Counted from the first letter of the stretch, positions 7,550 through 16,005 are shown. The stretch is DNA of 64,000 nt from Nocardia arthritidis (GCF_011801145.1 NZ_CP046172.1:310001-374000); one strand, 5' to 3'. The notes: generated from the sequence alone by a model not told the origin. Numbers and translations are program-made.

Positions 7550-8755
7550 CTACCCGAGTTCGTTCGGTAACCCGTGCTGGCGCAGCATTTCTTGTTCCTC
7601 ATGCCAGCGGTCCCCGCCGTCGACAACATCCGTCGAACAGATGTCGTCCCCGACTGCCGACCTGACGACATCTTCGGCAACACCGGTAGATGACCGGGAC
7701 CATTTTTCCCGCAACACGGCGAACGCCGCGCGGTGACCGTCATACCGTTGCGTGGTCCGGGCTTCCCAATCCGAGACACCGTACTCGGCCGCGATCCTAT
7801 CCAAACGATCACTATCGAGATCAGGATCTATCCGGTACACCGCCGACGGACGGCCACGCCCAGCGGCAACGGACACGGTTTTGACTACCACCTGATTCGG
7901 TACCAGCTTCTTTTCCAGAGTCCGCGTCACGGCGTCCCGGGAAACGCCGAGCCGATTGGCGATATCGGTAGCCTTGGAATCAGGATGACTGATCAGATCA
8001 GAACACACCCATTCAGCGGTCGGACCCAACGCCGACCGCAGGAACACCGGATGATTTATCGGCATAACTAGACCATATGAATTGTCGCTAGGGGGGAGAG
8101 GTTTATATGGCCCAATATCGCCGCTAATTCCCCGCCTGGCAGAATCCGACATATCGGGCTGCGACCAATCCAGGTTGATTATCCACCGCTGCGCCTGATC
8201 CGACTCCCGCTCCCTGGTCTCATCCTTGGAGATCACCCCGAGGTCAGCTAAGCGTCTTAAGGCGTTACCGGCTGTAGTCCGGGCCACCCCAGCCCGGACA
8301 CTCAATTCCCGCTCGGAGATATCAACAGTCCATACACCGATCTCGTGCGCCTTGGCCACCAACGCCAAAGCGACAGCACGGTTACTACTCGCAGTCCGGC
8401 CGTACCACGGCCCGTCCAACCGTTCAGAAAGCTTCCCCAGTCGGACACGAACATCAGCGGCACTGCCCCCCAAAGGCGGATTCCAATCCTTCTCGGCCCG
8501 CTCCCACACCTTCCGTAACCGGCCCTCCAGACGCCCCGAACGATCCCTACCGTTCTCACTGGCGAACACCTCAGCGAAATCCGACGCCACCACCAGACGA
8601 ACAAAATCGTCCTCATCCAAACCCGCATTCATCGCGTACATGGCCAACGCCGACGCGGTAGCCCACTCGGAATAACGCCCGTCTTCCGAATCCAACAACG
8701 CCAACGCCTCACCCGACAGCTTGGCCCGTAGTTCGCTCAGTCTGTCGTCACTCAC
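7550..8755 (-). CDS. winged-helix DNA-binding protein, possible replication or regulatory protein of the element
   Basis: The 401-residue protein begins at GTG (SDDRLSELRAKLSGEAL) behind GAGGGGGCAGG. The first 110 residues resemble the N-terminus of actinobacterial replication-associated proteins that sit beside serine recombinases. Two helix-turn-helix regions follow: one at about residues 140-185 (ISERELSVRAGVARTTAGNA, then LADLGVI) and another at about 265-310 (SKATDIANRLGVSRDAVTRT). A winged tail GRGRPSAVYRI completes the second. Two HTH modules and its location next to the recombinase suggest origin binding or control of the element's early genes. No primase or helicase motif is visible. 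Confidence 0.6.
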   Translation of the reverse strand: MSDDRLSELRAKLSGEALALLDSEDGRYSEWATASALAMYAMNAGLDEDDFVRLVVASDFAEVFASENGRDRSGRLEGRLRKVWERAEKDWNPPLGGSAADVRVRLGKLSERLDGPWYGRTASSNRAVALALVAKAHEIGVWTVDISERELSVRAGVARTTAGNALRRLADLGVISKDETRERESDQAQRWIINLDWSQPDMSDSARRGISGDIGPYKPLPPSDNSYGLVMPINHPVFLRSALGPTAEWVCSDLISHPDSKATDIANRLGVSRDAVTRTLEKKLVPNQVVVKTVSVAAGRGRPSAVYRIDPDLDSDRLDRIAAEYGVSDWEARTTQRYDGHRAAFAVLREKWSRSSTGVAEDVVRSAVGDDICSTDVVDGGDRWHEEQEMLRQHGLPNELG

Positions 8756-8891
8756 GCCTGCCCCCTCATTCTCGGCACTGGAACCGTGTCAGCCACCCTA
8801 CGACCCACCACGCCGTACCCCGCAAGTCTTTTCGCCCGTCTCCGGCGCACTGAGCGCCGTCTACGTGCGTCCCGACGATCGGCCACTCAAC

Positions 8892-8920
8892 GGAAAGAAG
8901 CCCTTCCCGAAAGGAAGGGC
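8892..8920 (-). terminator. terminator of the recombinase transcript
   Basis: Arms GCCCTTCC (8900-8907) and GGAAGGGC (8913-8920) enclose a five-base loop. Read leftward the hairpin is followed by TTCTTTCC. It lies about 50 bases past the recombinase stop codon and isolates it from the next leftward gene. Confidence 0.65.
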
Positions 8921-8971
8921 CTTCGCTGTGGTCGATTCTTTTACGGTTGTTTCAGAAACTCGGTTCGGACG

Positions 8972-10729
8972 CTATTCGCCGTCCCAATCCCACTCTTCGG
9001 AAAGCTGTTCTTCCCGCTTCAACTCCCGAGCCTCAAGCTGGGCCATGATCGCGTCAGAGGTCAGCACCCATGCCCCCTCCATCGGCTGATGCCACGTATG
9101 CCCCATGATGGGTTTCGGCATCTGGTCGGCACCAGTGAAGTCGACCGCCGCGACACCATTTCGTGTCATAGCTTCGAATGTCTCATGCAATGCCGTTCGA
9201 CTGCGCCCGATATTCGGGTCAGGCTTCGCGAACTCGATTTCCATGACGAGCGGCTTAGCGGAGGTTAAATAGAACTTCACGCCAGCATCTTTCAAGACTT
9301 GCTGACGGTCCGTGGACGGTTCGGTCCACACCTCTCGGTACGTCTTTCCCAGCCCCTTGTTGACCCATCCGGCCGGACGGCTAGGCTTCGCTTCTAGATC
9401 GGTTCTACGGGCCACTAGCGCGGCCATACGTTGCATGTATTCGGCCTCATCTGCTTCGCTTACAATAAGACCGGCGTCGGACTCTCGACGTAAACGGGCG
9501 ATAGTGGCTTTAACCATCTCCAAATCATGCGAGTAGTCCTCTCCGGGAACGAATACCCGCGTAGTTACCTCTGTATCCCCGAATGTAATCAAGAACAATT
9601 TTTCTACGATAGCGTCAAGAGCTTCGGCGCGAATAAGCGTGCCTCGGCATGTTTTCGGCGAGCGACCGCAGAGGTAGTAGTGCAGGTCGCCGACCTTTCC
9701 GCTTGCCCTAACCCGCTTATCGAACTTCTGCGTAAGCGAAGCACCGCACTTGCAGTAGCCGACGCCGAGATACTTATTGTGGGCTACGGTTTTGGAGCGC
9801 GGGGCAATCGCGCGCTTGGCAACGGCTTCCTGTATCTGCGCCCAGGTAGCATCGTCGAACGTTGCGGGAGCAAGCCTGATCATTTCGCCAGTTGGGGTGA
9901 GTACAGGCTCACCTTTTTTCGTCCCTCTCGTAGTTATCTTGTATCCCTGGGTCTTCAAAGAGGTCATGGCCTCTCTGACCGTGAATACCGTCCAAGGATT
10001 CTCTTTAATTTTCTTGCCGTTGGCAAGCCGGGCCTTCTGTAATCCGGTCCGCACGCCCGTCTCGTTGTAATGATTGGCTATCCGGGTATACGACCAGCCG
10101 CTAATCAATTTTCCGGCCATGTCGTACAGGAGCGCTTTTCCTTCCGGGTCGGTATCCAGTGTCTTTCCCTTACCGCTCGGATGGCCAATCGTTTTGAACC
10201 CGAGAGGGGGAACGCCGGAGGCCCAACGGTCGGTTTGTCTCAAGACCGAATGGGCATCCTTTGCCCGTGATTTGAAGCGGGCCAACTCTAATTGTCCGAA
10301 GAACGCGCCAAGGAAGATGAACAGCTCTGCCATCATCCCCTCGAACGAAGCGGAGGCAGTACCGGGCCGATAGTCGAGTTTCAAGCCGTCCTCTGCGAAC
10401 ACGAGCATTTTGCCGTTGTCCCGGAACCACTTCGCGGCGTCGACGCTATCGGCGATCGATCGGAAGGCGCGGTCTACCTTGCTGAAAACCATCACATCCC
10501 AGGCGTGAGCGTTTTCTTCCTTGAACCACTGCCCGAGGTCTGGCCGCTCGAACGGGCTGACCGAAGCGGACACATCTAGATCTTGGAAAGTGCCGACCAC
10601 AGCAGCGCCGTTGTCGTCTGCCCATTTGTTCCCCGTGGCGTGCTGGGCAATGTGGCTGACCTTCTGCGGTCCCTGAACATGGGAGACCCGAGCCCCCACG
10701 ATGGCGCGAAGCGTGCCGTTGCTGTTCAC
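8972..10729 (-). CDS. large serine recombinase (integrase)
   Basis: This 585-residue enzyme catalyses site-specific integration and excision of the element. The N-terminal resolvase domain begins NSNGTLRAIVGARVS, with the nucleophile Ser near residue 16, and includes the SKVDRAFRS arginine region. The recombinase domain follows (WASGVPPLGFKTIG), then a zinc ribbon with CKCGASL and YYLCGRSPKTC, and a C-terminal coiled-coil stretch around TIARLRRESDAG. The GTG start overlaps the TGA of the upstream Cys-rich ORF (GTGA), which makes it preferable to the longer frame beginning at 10801. The gene lies next to the attachment junction, as is usual for this class. Confidence 0.92.
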   Translation of the reverse strand: MNSNGTLRAIVGARVSHVQGPQKVSHIAQHATGNKWADDNGAAVVGTFQDLDVSASVSPFERPDLGQWFKEENAHAWDVMVFSKVDRAFRSIADSVDAAKWFRDNGKMLVFAEDGLKLDYRPGTASASFEGMMAELFIFLGAFFGQLELARFKSRAKDAHSVLRQTDRWASGVPPLGFKTIGHPSGKGKTLDTDPEGKALLYDMAGKLISGWSYTRIANHYNETGVRTGLQKARLANGKKIKENPWTVFTVREAMTSLKTQGYKITTRGTKKGEPVLTPTGEMIRLAPATFDDATWAQIQEAVAKRAIAPRSKTVAHNKYLGVGYCKCGASLTQKFDKRVRASGKVGDLHYYLCGRSPKTCRGTLIRAEALDAIVEKLFLITFGDTEVTTRVFVPGEDYSHDLEMVKATIARLRRESDAGLIVSEADEAEYMQRMAALVARRTDLEAKPSRPAGWVNKGLGKTYREVWTEPSTDRQQVLKDAGVKFYLTSAKPLVMEIEFAKPDPNIGRSRTALHETFEAMTRNGVAAVDFTGADQMPKPIMGHTWHQPMEGAWVLTSDAIMAQLEARELKREEQLSEEWDWDGE

Positions 10730-10935
10730 CGCTGCCCCTCCCGAAGCCGGTACTCGGGGCACCGACCGATCTCGTGCCGGGGTCCGCCGCAGAACGGACA
10801 AGATCCCGTCTTCCTACCTCCGTCAGGTCTACCGCAGTAGCCGAACTCTCCGCTTTCAGTGACGAACACTGCCACCGCTTGCCTGCCGCAGGTACACCGC
10901 TCACCGGTCTGTGCGGGTCTCTCGCTGAAATTCAT
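10726..10935 (-). CDS. Cys-rich small protein coupled to the recombinase
   Basis: A 69-residue ORF (MNFSERPAQTGERCTCGRQA) ends in a TGA that overlaps the recombinase GTG, so the two are translationally coupled. It has six Cys/His candidates arranged as CTCGR, FGYCGRP, CPFCGGPRHEIGRC, suggesting a compact zinc-binding protein. Its 5' end is only about 20 bases from the attachment junction, so its promoter must lie in attachment DNA or outside the element. Coupling suggests a role in recombination direction or regulation, possibly an excision factor, but nothing in the sequence proves this. Confidence 0.55.
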   Translation of the reverse strand: MNFSERPAQTGERCTCGRQAVAVFVTESGEFGYCGRPDGGRKTGSCPFCGGPRHEIGRCPEYRLREGQR

Positions 10936-10964
10936 GTTGCAACTGTGACGGTATCTAGCAGCAG
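10936..10964. other. attachment-site junction between element and host gene
   Basis: Host coding sequence of an HhH-GPD repair gene resumes at about 10959 with codons for QQFPLEHAF, while the preceding sequence is element DNA ending in a TAG immediately before that frame. The recombination crossover therefore lies near 10940-10965. The companion junction carrying the 5' half of the host gene is outside the window, so the exact core dinucleotide cannot be read. Confidence 0.7.
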
Positions 10965-11454
10965 TTCCCGCTCGAACACGCCTTCCGCGGGCCGAAGAAG
11001 CTCGCCGATCGGATGAACGGATTCGATATCAACCGCATCGCCGAGGCCGATCCGGCGGAATTCGAGGAGTTGGCCGCCACCCCGCCCGCGATCCACCGGT
11101 ACGGCCGATCGATGGGCAGGCGAACCCAGGAGCTGGCTCGGTACGTCGTCGAACACTACGACGGCAAGACCGAGCAGATCTGGACCAAGGGCGACCCGGA
11201 CGGGGCGGCATACCGGCAAAGAGGTGCTGCGGCGGTTGAAGGAGCTGCCGGGCTACGGGGATCAGAAGGCGCGAATCTTCCTGGCCCTGCTCGGGAAACA
11301 GCTCGGCGTCACCCCCAAGGGCTGGGAGAAGGCCGCGGGGGCGTATTCGGAACAGAACTCGCGGCGTTCGGCCGCCGATATCGTCGACAACGAAACCCTG
11401 CTCGAGGTGCGGGCGTTCAAGAAGCAGCTGAAGGCCGCGGCGAAGAAGGGCTGA
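10959..11454 (+). pseudogene. 3' remnant of HhH-GPD base-excision repair protein gene, interrupted and frameshifted
   Basis: The fragment encodes QQFPLEHAFRGPKKLADR, then a helical stretch NGFDINRIAEADPAEFEELA and, after a frame change, LKELPGYGDQKARIFLALLG, the helix-hairpin-helix GPD signature. Family members in mycolic-acid bacteria are about 190-200 residues, so the first ~30 residues are missing and lie beyond the element. The two parts are in different frames: the sequence around 11211 (GGCATACCGGC) carries one extra base relative to a continuous reading GDPDGAA-TGKEVLRR. Integration has thus split the gene and the remainder has decayed. Residual translation could start at ATG 11013 or GTG/ATG near 11224. 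Confidence 0.8.
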
Positions 11455-11488
11455 CTCGCCCGACCTGATGCGGCTATTGGCCTAGCTG

Positions 11489-11560
11489 GGACGTACCCCT
11501 ATTCACCAGCGCGAATGCTGTGGTCTGTGGCACCGGCTCGGCCGGGAGCTTGGTACGTCC
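11489..11560. promoter_or_regulatory. inverted repeat pair upstream of leader ORF and ROK gene
   Basis: GGACGTACC at 11489-11497 and its exact complement-inverted copy GGTACGTCC at 11552-11560 flank a 54-base spacer. A TATGTT box follows directly at 11561, 20 bases before the leader ATG. The arrangement could be a pair of operator half sites for autoregulation by the ROK protein, or a promoter region; it is not proven. Confidence 0.3.
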
Positions 11561-11586
11561 TATGTTTCGATGTTAGTTTCACTCTT

Positions 11587-11694
11587 ATGAATTCCAGCCG
11601 TCCTACCGCCCCGCGGGTCACCTATGTGACCGCCGCGCTGGGCCTGCGGCTGCCGCTGGCACGCGTGCTGTGTCGTCCTTGCACCCGCAGCTGA
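11587..11694 (+). CDS. possible 35-aa leader peptide ahead of ROK regulator
   Basis: A short ORF starts at ATG 11587 soon after a TATGTT box and encodes MNSSRPTAPRVTYVTAALGL, ending LARVLCRPCTRS. Two Cys codons lie five and eight codons... before its stop, and Arg codons are frequent. Downstream, arms GTCCCGT (11740-11746) and ACGGGAC (11754-11760) form a hairpin just before the AAGG ribosome site of the ROK gene. Short ORF followed by a hairpin ahead of the ribosome site is the layout of translational or transcriptional attenuation. No ribosome site precedes the ATG, so it would be nearly leaderless. Function is inferred only. Confidence 0.4.
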   Translation: MNSSRPTAPRVTYVTAALGLRLPLARVLCRPCTRS

Positions 11695-11779
11695 GCCGTT
11701 TTCGCGACTCGTTTGCTGCCTCGCCGCCCGTGTAGGCACGTCCCGTCCGGGTTACGGGACTTCAGCAAGGATTTCACAA

Positions 11780-13042
11780 ATGTCGCTACCTACCCTCGAG
11801 CGTTCCGTTCCCAGGGGTTCGACGGCTACCCGGGTGCGGGTCGCGCGTCCGGTCGTCGCACCCGAACTGCGCATTGCCGACAATCCGGCAGCCGCCGTGC
11901 TGCGGGCCGCGACCGGCGGCCCGGTCTCACGCGACAATGCCGCGCGCACAACGGGTTTGAGCATTGCCACGGTAAACCGTCAGGTCTCCGCACTACTCAC
12001 CGCCGGACTGCTGCGCGAACGTCCCGATCTCACGGCGGCGGGCGCGGTCGGCCGCCCGCGGGTGCCCTTCGAGATCGATCACGAGGGATATCTGACCCTC
12101 GGCATCCACATCGGCGCGGTCTCCACCAAGATCGTCGCCGCCGATCTGCGCGGCCGCATCCTCGGCGGGCTCGCCATCGCCACCCCGCAGACCGGGCAGG
12201 ATTTCGCGACCAACACCGTCGCCCGCAGCGCCAAGGCGTTCCTGCAACGATGGCATCGCCGCAAACCGCTGTGGGCCGGCGTCGCCGTCGGCGGCCGGGT
12301 CGATCCGTCGACCGGTGTCGTCGAGCATCCGAAGCTGCAATGGCAGGGCGCGCCGATCGGCGCGGTGCTCGGTGAGGTGTTGGAGCTGCCGGTTTCGGTG
12401 GCGCCGCACGTCGAGGCCATGGCCGCCGCCGAACTGCTGCTGCCGACCGGCGAACCGCGCGACCGCAATCACGAGCACGGCAGCAGTCTCTTCTTCTACG
12501 TCCGCGAAACCGCGGGCATCGCGGTGACATTGGACGGTCGCGTGCACACGCCGAACAACGGCCCCGGTTCGATCGCGCACCTGCCGACCGGATCCGATGT
12601 GGACTGCACCTGCGGCAGGCGCGGCTGCCTCGAGGTCACCGTCGGCGACCGGGCGCTGCATGCCAGGGCTGTCGGCCGCGGAATCATCCCGGCGCACAAC
12701 GGAACCGCGGGCTCGACCATCGCCGACCTGTACCGGGCCGCCGAGGCCGGTTCCGAACCGGCGCGGGAACTGCTCGCCGAGCGCGCGGCGATTCTCGGGA
12801 ACACCGTCGCCATGGTGCGCGACATGCTCAATCCCGACCGGGTGATCCTCGGCGGGCAGGCGTTCACCGGATACCGGCCCGCGGTCGCGCACGTCGCGCG
12901 GGCATTCAATCAGGGATCGTCGTTGCCGCCCACCGACATTCGGATCAGTGGCTTCGGCGGGAAGGTGCAGGAGTTCGCCGCGGTCGTGACATCGCTGAGC
13001 GCGCTCTACGCGGATCCGCTTGCGGCGATGCGGCGGCTCTGA
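11780..13042 (+). CDS. ROK-family transcriptional regulator
   Basis: This 420-residue cytoplasmic protein combines an N-terminal winged helix-turn-helix (about residues 35-95, with SRDNAARTTGLSIATVNRQV) with a ROK sugar-kinase-like domain. The ROK zinc motif is intact: a His-containing helix is followed by CTCGRRGCLE at about residues 275-285. The ATP/sugar-binding part contains LTLGIHIGAVSTKIVAADLRG and GVAVGGRVDPSTG. Proteins with HTH plus ROK repress sugar-utilisation or cell-envelope genes; the M. tuberculosis relative Rv0485 regulates a PE/PPE pair. No sugar operon is adjacent here, so the target is unknown. Start ATG has AAGG ten bases upstream. Confidence 0.85.
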   Translation: MSLPTLERSVPRGSTATRVRVARPVVAPELRIADNPAAAVLRAATGGPVSRDNAARTTGLSIATVNRQVSALLTAGLLRERPDLTAAGAVGRPRVPFEIDHEGYLTLGIHIGAVSTKIVAADLRGRILGGLAIATPQTGQDFATNTVARSAKAFLQRWHRRKPLWAGVAVGGRVDPSTGVVEHPKLQWQGAPIGAVLGEVLELPVSVAPHVEAMAAAELLLPTGEPRDRNHEHGSSLFFYVRETAGIAVTLDGRVHTPNNGPGSIAHLPTGSDVDCTCGRRGCLEVTVGDRALHARAVGRGIIPAHNGTAGSTIADLYRAAEAGSEPARELLAERAAILGNTVAMVRDMLNPDRVILGGQAFTGYRPAVAHVARAFNQGSSLPPTDIRISGFGGKVQEFAAVVTSLSALYADPLAAMRRL

Positions 13043-13096
13043 GCTCATCGACGGGACAGGGTTTTTCGCCGCGACCCTGTCTCGCTCGGCGCCCGC

Positions 13097-14719
13097 CTAT
13101 CGCTTCTCGTCCGCGAACAGACCCTCCAATGCCGTTATGAAATAAGGGAATTGGCTGCCGAAGCGCTGTAGGTTCGGATCGCGTTCGATGCCGCCGAACC
13201 AGTACAGGCCCGGCTGCGGCGCCGCGGCCGGATTCAGGTCGCGGAAGGTGCGAATCCAGTTGTCGGCGCGGCCGCCGAGCAGGGTGAACGGCAGCGCCCT
13301 GGAGAAGACGAGTTCCTGATCGGCCGGTGGAATCTGTTCGCGCCGAACGTTTTCCAGCCCGCGCTGCAACCCGCGCAGCCGCGTCGTCACCGCGCGGCCC
13401 TGCGCGGTGCGGCCGGGAAGGTAGCGGGGCAGCAGCAGTACCGCGATACCGGCCAGCGCGATCGCGACACCGACCAGTGCGTGTCCCGATGTCATCGCGA
13501 GCGCGACGGTGGCGACGACGCCCGCCGCGATCAGCGCGCCGCCCAACCACATCGGCGGGCCGGGCTTGCGTCGGTCGATGAAATTGCCGCTGGTGACGGC
13601 ATCGGTGATCAGCGCGTCGCGCACGGCGTCCGCCGGAATCCGTCCCGGCGCGCGCAGTTCGCCGAGGGTGACCGAATCGGTGCCATCGGGCAGCAATGCC
13701 CGGTAGATGGCCTTCTCGTAATCGCGCAGCTGATCGTCGGGCTGGTTGATTCGCGTTATCCGCCAATCGGTTTCGCTGATCGGCCCGATCCAGATGTAGC
13801 GGCGCACCGCGAGATCCACCACGGTGGCCGCGATATCGACGGGGTCGGCGTGCTCGTCGAGCAACAGGCCCGCCGCGCCGGGCAGCAGGCCGTCGGGTGA
13901 GGCGAACCGCATCCGGTCGCCCTCGGTCAGCAGCGGGTCGACCACCTCGGAACCGCTTCCGGCGGCGGCATTTTGGCGCCGCGACCAGAATACGAAGCCG
14001 AGCAGGCCGGCCAGCGCGACGAGCAGGACGCCGAATGCGACGAGCGCGGGCGCGGTCAACGCGAACGCACCGGTATTGCGGGTGTCGCGGATATCGGCGT
14101 TGGCGGGAACGGTGCCGGGCGGCAGCTGCACGGTCAGATCGATCGCGTCGCCCTTGTGCAAGCCCGTCTGCTCCAGATACAGCGTGCCGTCGACCTCGGT
14201 GTGCACATTCCCGCAGTCCCTTGCGTTTCCGGGCGGGCCGAGCTTGCAGTCGACGATCGCGATCCGGTAGTCGGGGCTGAGCAGGCTGGCCTGGATCGAG
14301 GCGATATCGGTGCCGATCACCCCGAGGTAGCGGAACAGCTGGCTGCCCGGTTCGTCGGCGACCGTGTTGTGCACCGCGTAGGTGAACGTCGACTCGCCAG
14401 GTTTCGCCTCGACGGTGAACTGGTCGTTGGCCACCGTCGCGGTGCCGGGGCCCTTGGTATCGATATCGGTGACCTTGAAGATCCGCTCGGTATCACCGTT
14501 CAGCGCGATCCGCAGCGGTAGCGACATCCGGAAGTCGCCGCCGTCCGGCACGGTCACCGTCTCGATGACCTGCAGCACACCCTGTTTGTCCAGTGTCAGA
14601 TCGGCTTTCAGACCGATGCCGTCCGGCGCGGGCTGGCCGTGTGCCATCGGCGCAGCGGCAGCCAATCCCGCGGTGGCGAGCGCAAGCGCCCCGGCGGCAG
14701 CCCCCCGAAATGTCAGCAT
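13097..14719 (-). CDS. DUF2207 membrane protein with signal peptide
   Basis: The 540-residue protein begins with a signal peptide (ALALATAGLAAAAPMAHG). An extracellular beta-rich DUF2207 domain follows (DKQGVLQVIETVTVPDGGDF), then a membrane segment near residues 228-250 (LVAFGVLLVALAGLLGFVFW), a cytoplasmic domain with a winged-helix-like stretch, and two more membrane segments near 395-430 (ALIAAGVVATVALAM, VAIALAGIAVLLL). The C-terminal part ends in a Trp/Phe-rich region (WFGGIERDPNLQRFGSQFPYF). The role of the family is unknown. It stands alone on the minus strand, convergent with the ROK gene and divergent from the metallopeptidase. Confidence 0.85.
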   Translation of the reverse strand: MLTFRGAAAGALALATAGLAAAAPMAHGQPAPDGIGLKADLTLDKQGVLQVIETVTVPDGGDFRMSLPLRIALNGDTERIFKVTDIDTKGPGTATVANDQFTVEAKPGESTFTYAVHNTVADEPGSQLFRYLGVIGTDIASIQASLLSPDYRIAIVDCKLGPPGNARDCGNVHTEVDGTLYLEQTGLHKGDAIDLTVQLPPGTVPANADIRDTRNTGAFALTAPALVAFGVLLVALAGLLGFVFWSRRQNAAAGSGSEVVDPLLTEGDRMRFASPDGLLPGAAGLLLDEHADPVDIAATVVDLAVRRYIWIGPISETDWRITRINQPDDQLRDYEKAIYRALLPDGTDSVTLGELRAPGRIPADAVRDALITDAVTSGNFIDRRKPGPPMWLGGALIAAGVVATVALAMTSGHALVGVAIALAGIAVLLLPRYLPGRTAQGRAVTTRLRGLQRGLENVRREQIPPADQELVFSRALPFTLLGGRADNWIRTFRDLNPAAAPQPGLYWFGGIERDPNLQRFGSQFPYFITALEGLFADEKR

Positions 14720-14811
14720 GGCTGCCTACTTTAGACAGCTTGCTATCCTGCGTCAGCGGCTAGCATGCGCAGCCGGGCCAGCGACCACAGGAGACGAGGG
14801 GGTACGGGGTC

Positions 14812-15990
14812 GTGACACAACCACCGTACGGGCACGGTCCGGTACCGCCGGGCGGGCGCCCGGTGCCGCCGCCTCCTCCCGGGTATGGCAAGCCGTACGG
14901 CCCGCCGCCGGGGAATGCGCCGCGGCCCGGGTATCCGCCGGGTTATCCCGGTCGTCCCGGTGCGCCGCAGCCCGGATACGGGCCGGGTTACGGTGGGCCG
15001 CAAGGGTTTCCGCCTGGGCAAGGGTTTGCGCCCGGTTATCCGCCCGGCTATGGCGGTGCACCGGGTCATCGTCCGCCGCCCATGCCGTACGGGCCGCCCG
15101 GACATCCCGGTTATCAGCCGCCGCGCCGGTCGCGCGGCGGGGGTTGGCTTGCGCTGCTGCTCGTCGTCATATTCCTGGTGGTCGGTGCGGTGGTGCGCAA
15201 CGCGGTGGTGACCGGGCGGCACACCACCTCGGCCGGGCCGTCCGCGGTCGCGCCGATCCAGGACACGCCGTCGGGTCCCGCGGAGACGGCGACCAATCCG
15301 CTGCTCACCGACACCGAAGCCACGCTGCTACCCGCCAAGTGCGCGTACACGCCGTGGGGCACGCAGGTGGATACCGCGCGCAAATTCTTCGAGACGGCCG
15401 CCGACTGCCTGGCGGCGGCGTGGAAACCGGTGCTGGCGAAGAAGAATCTGCCGTTCCAGCCGCCGAATCTGAACGTCAGCGCGTCCACCGCGGGCATAAC
15501 CACCCCGTGCACCGGATCGAGCAGCAATTTCGCCGCCTTCTACTGCCCGGCGAACAAGACCATCTACCTGCCGATCAGCCAGCTGCAGACCGAGATCTTC
15601 AAGGATCACTGGGAGGTATATCTCTCGGTCTTCGCGCACGAGTTCGGCCACCACGTGCAGGCCGTGGCGGGAATTCTGAAGCGGGCCAACAGCGAGCGGG
15701 TCGACGCGGGTGTCCGCAGCGATAGGGGTCTGGAGCTGTCGCGCCGAATCGAATTGCAGGCCAACTGCTTCGACGGCATGTACCTCTCCTCGTCATCGGG
15801 CGGCGGATCGCTGACCCAGACCCAGATCGGCCTGACTCGCCGCGACGCCTACGCCCGCGGCGACCAGCCCGGCGATATGCGCGATCACGGCACCTCGCAG
15901 CACGGCGGTCAGTGGTTCGAGACCGGTCTCGACAAAAACCGTGCGGCCCAGTGCAATACGTTCACCGCGTCGTCCAGCCAGGTCAGCTGA
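14812..15990 (+). CDS. neutral zinc metallopeptidase with proline-rich N-terminus
   Basis: The 392-residue protein has about 100 N-terminal residues of Pro/Gly/Tyr repeats (PPGYPGRPGAPQPGYGPGYG), a single membrane anchor (WLALLLVVIFLVVGAVV, about residues 120-140), and an extracellular zinc peptidase domain of the YpfJ/KPN_00798 family. The catalytic HEFGHH is at about residue 280, and the downstream ELQANCFDGMY and RRDAYARGDQPGDMRDHGTS are family signatures. The GTG start has AGGGGG upstream. The Pro-rich cytoplasmic tail is typical of mycolic-acid bacteria. Substrates are unknown. Confidence 0.9.
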   Translation: MTQPPYGHGPVPPGGRPVPPPPPGYGKPYGPPPGNAPRPGYPPGYPGRPGAPQPGYGPGYGGPQGFPPGQGFAPGYPPGYGGAPGHRPPPMPYGPPGHPGYQPPRRSRGGGWLALLLVVIFLVVGAVVRNAVVTGRHTTSAGPSAVAPIQDTPSGPAETATNPLLTDTEATLLPAKCAYTPWGTQVDTARKFFETAADCLAAAWKPVLAKKNLPFQPPNLNVSASTAGITTPCTGSSSNFAAFYCPANKTIYLPISQLQTEIFKDHWEVYLSVFAHEFGHHVQAVAGILKRANSERVDAGVRSDRGLELSRRIELQANCFDGMYLSSSSGGGSLTQTQIGLTRRDAYARGDQPGDMRDHGTSQHGGQWFETGLDKNRAAQCNTFTASSSQVS

Positions 15991-16005
15991 TCCGGTTCCG
16001 GCGGC

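Larger units (their letters stand above)
1..10964 (-). mobile_element. integrated phage or capsid-forming satellite (right part)
   Basis: A block of almost exclusively leftward genes runs from a large serine recombinase at the right edge to a phage capsid gene that leaves the window at base 1. Gene order in the direction of transcription is Cys-rich ORF, recombinase, winged-helix protein, small hypotheticals, zinc-finger protein, stopper-like and adaptor-like connectors, HNH, small and large terminase, portal, scaffold, capsid. The right boundary lies at about 10.95 kb, where host HhH-GPD coding sequence resumes. No tail, lysis or immunity-repressor gene is visible. The left boundary lies outside the window, so the element is either a prophage or a tail-less satellite. 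Confidence 0.9.

Noticed and set aside
11013..11468. intact 151-residue protein from ATG 11013
   Set aside because: The frame leaves the HhH-GPD homology at about 11211; the true continuation is in another frame, so it is a remnant.
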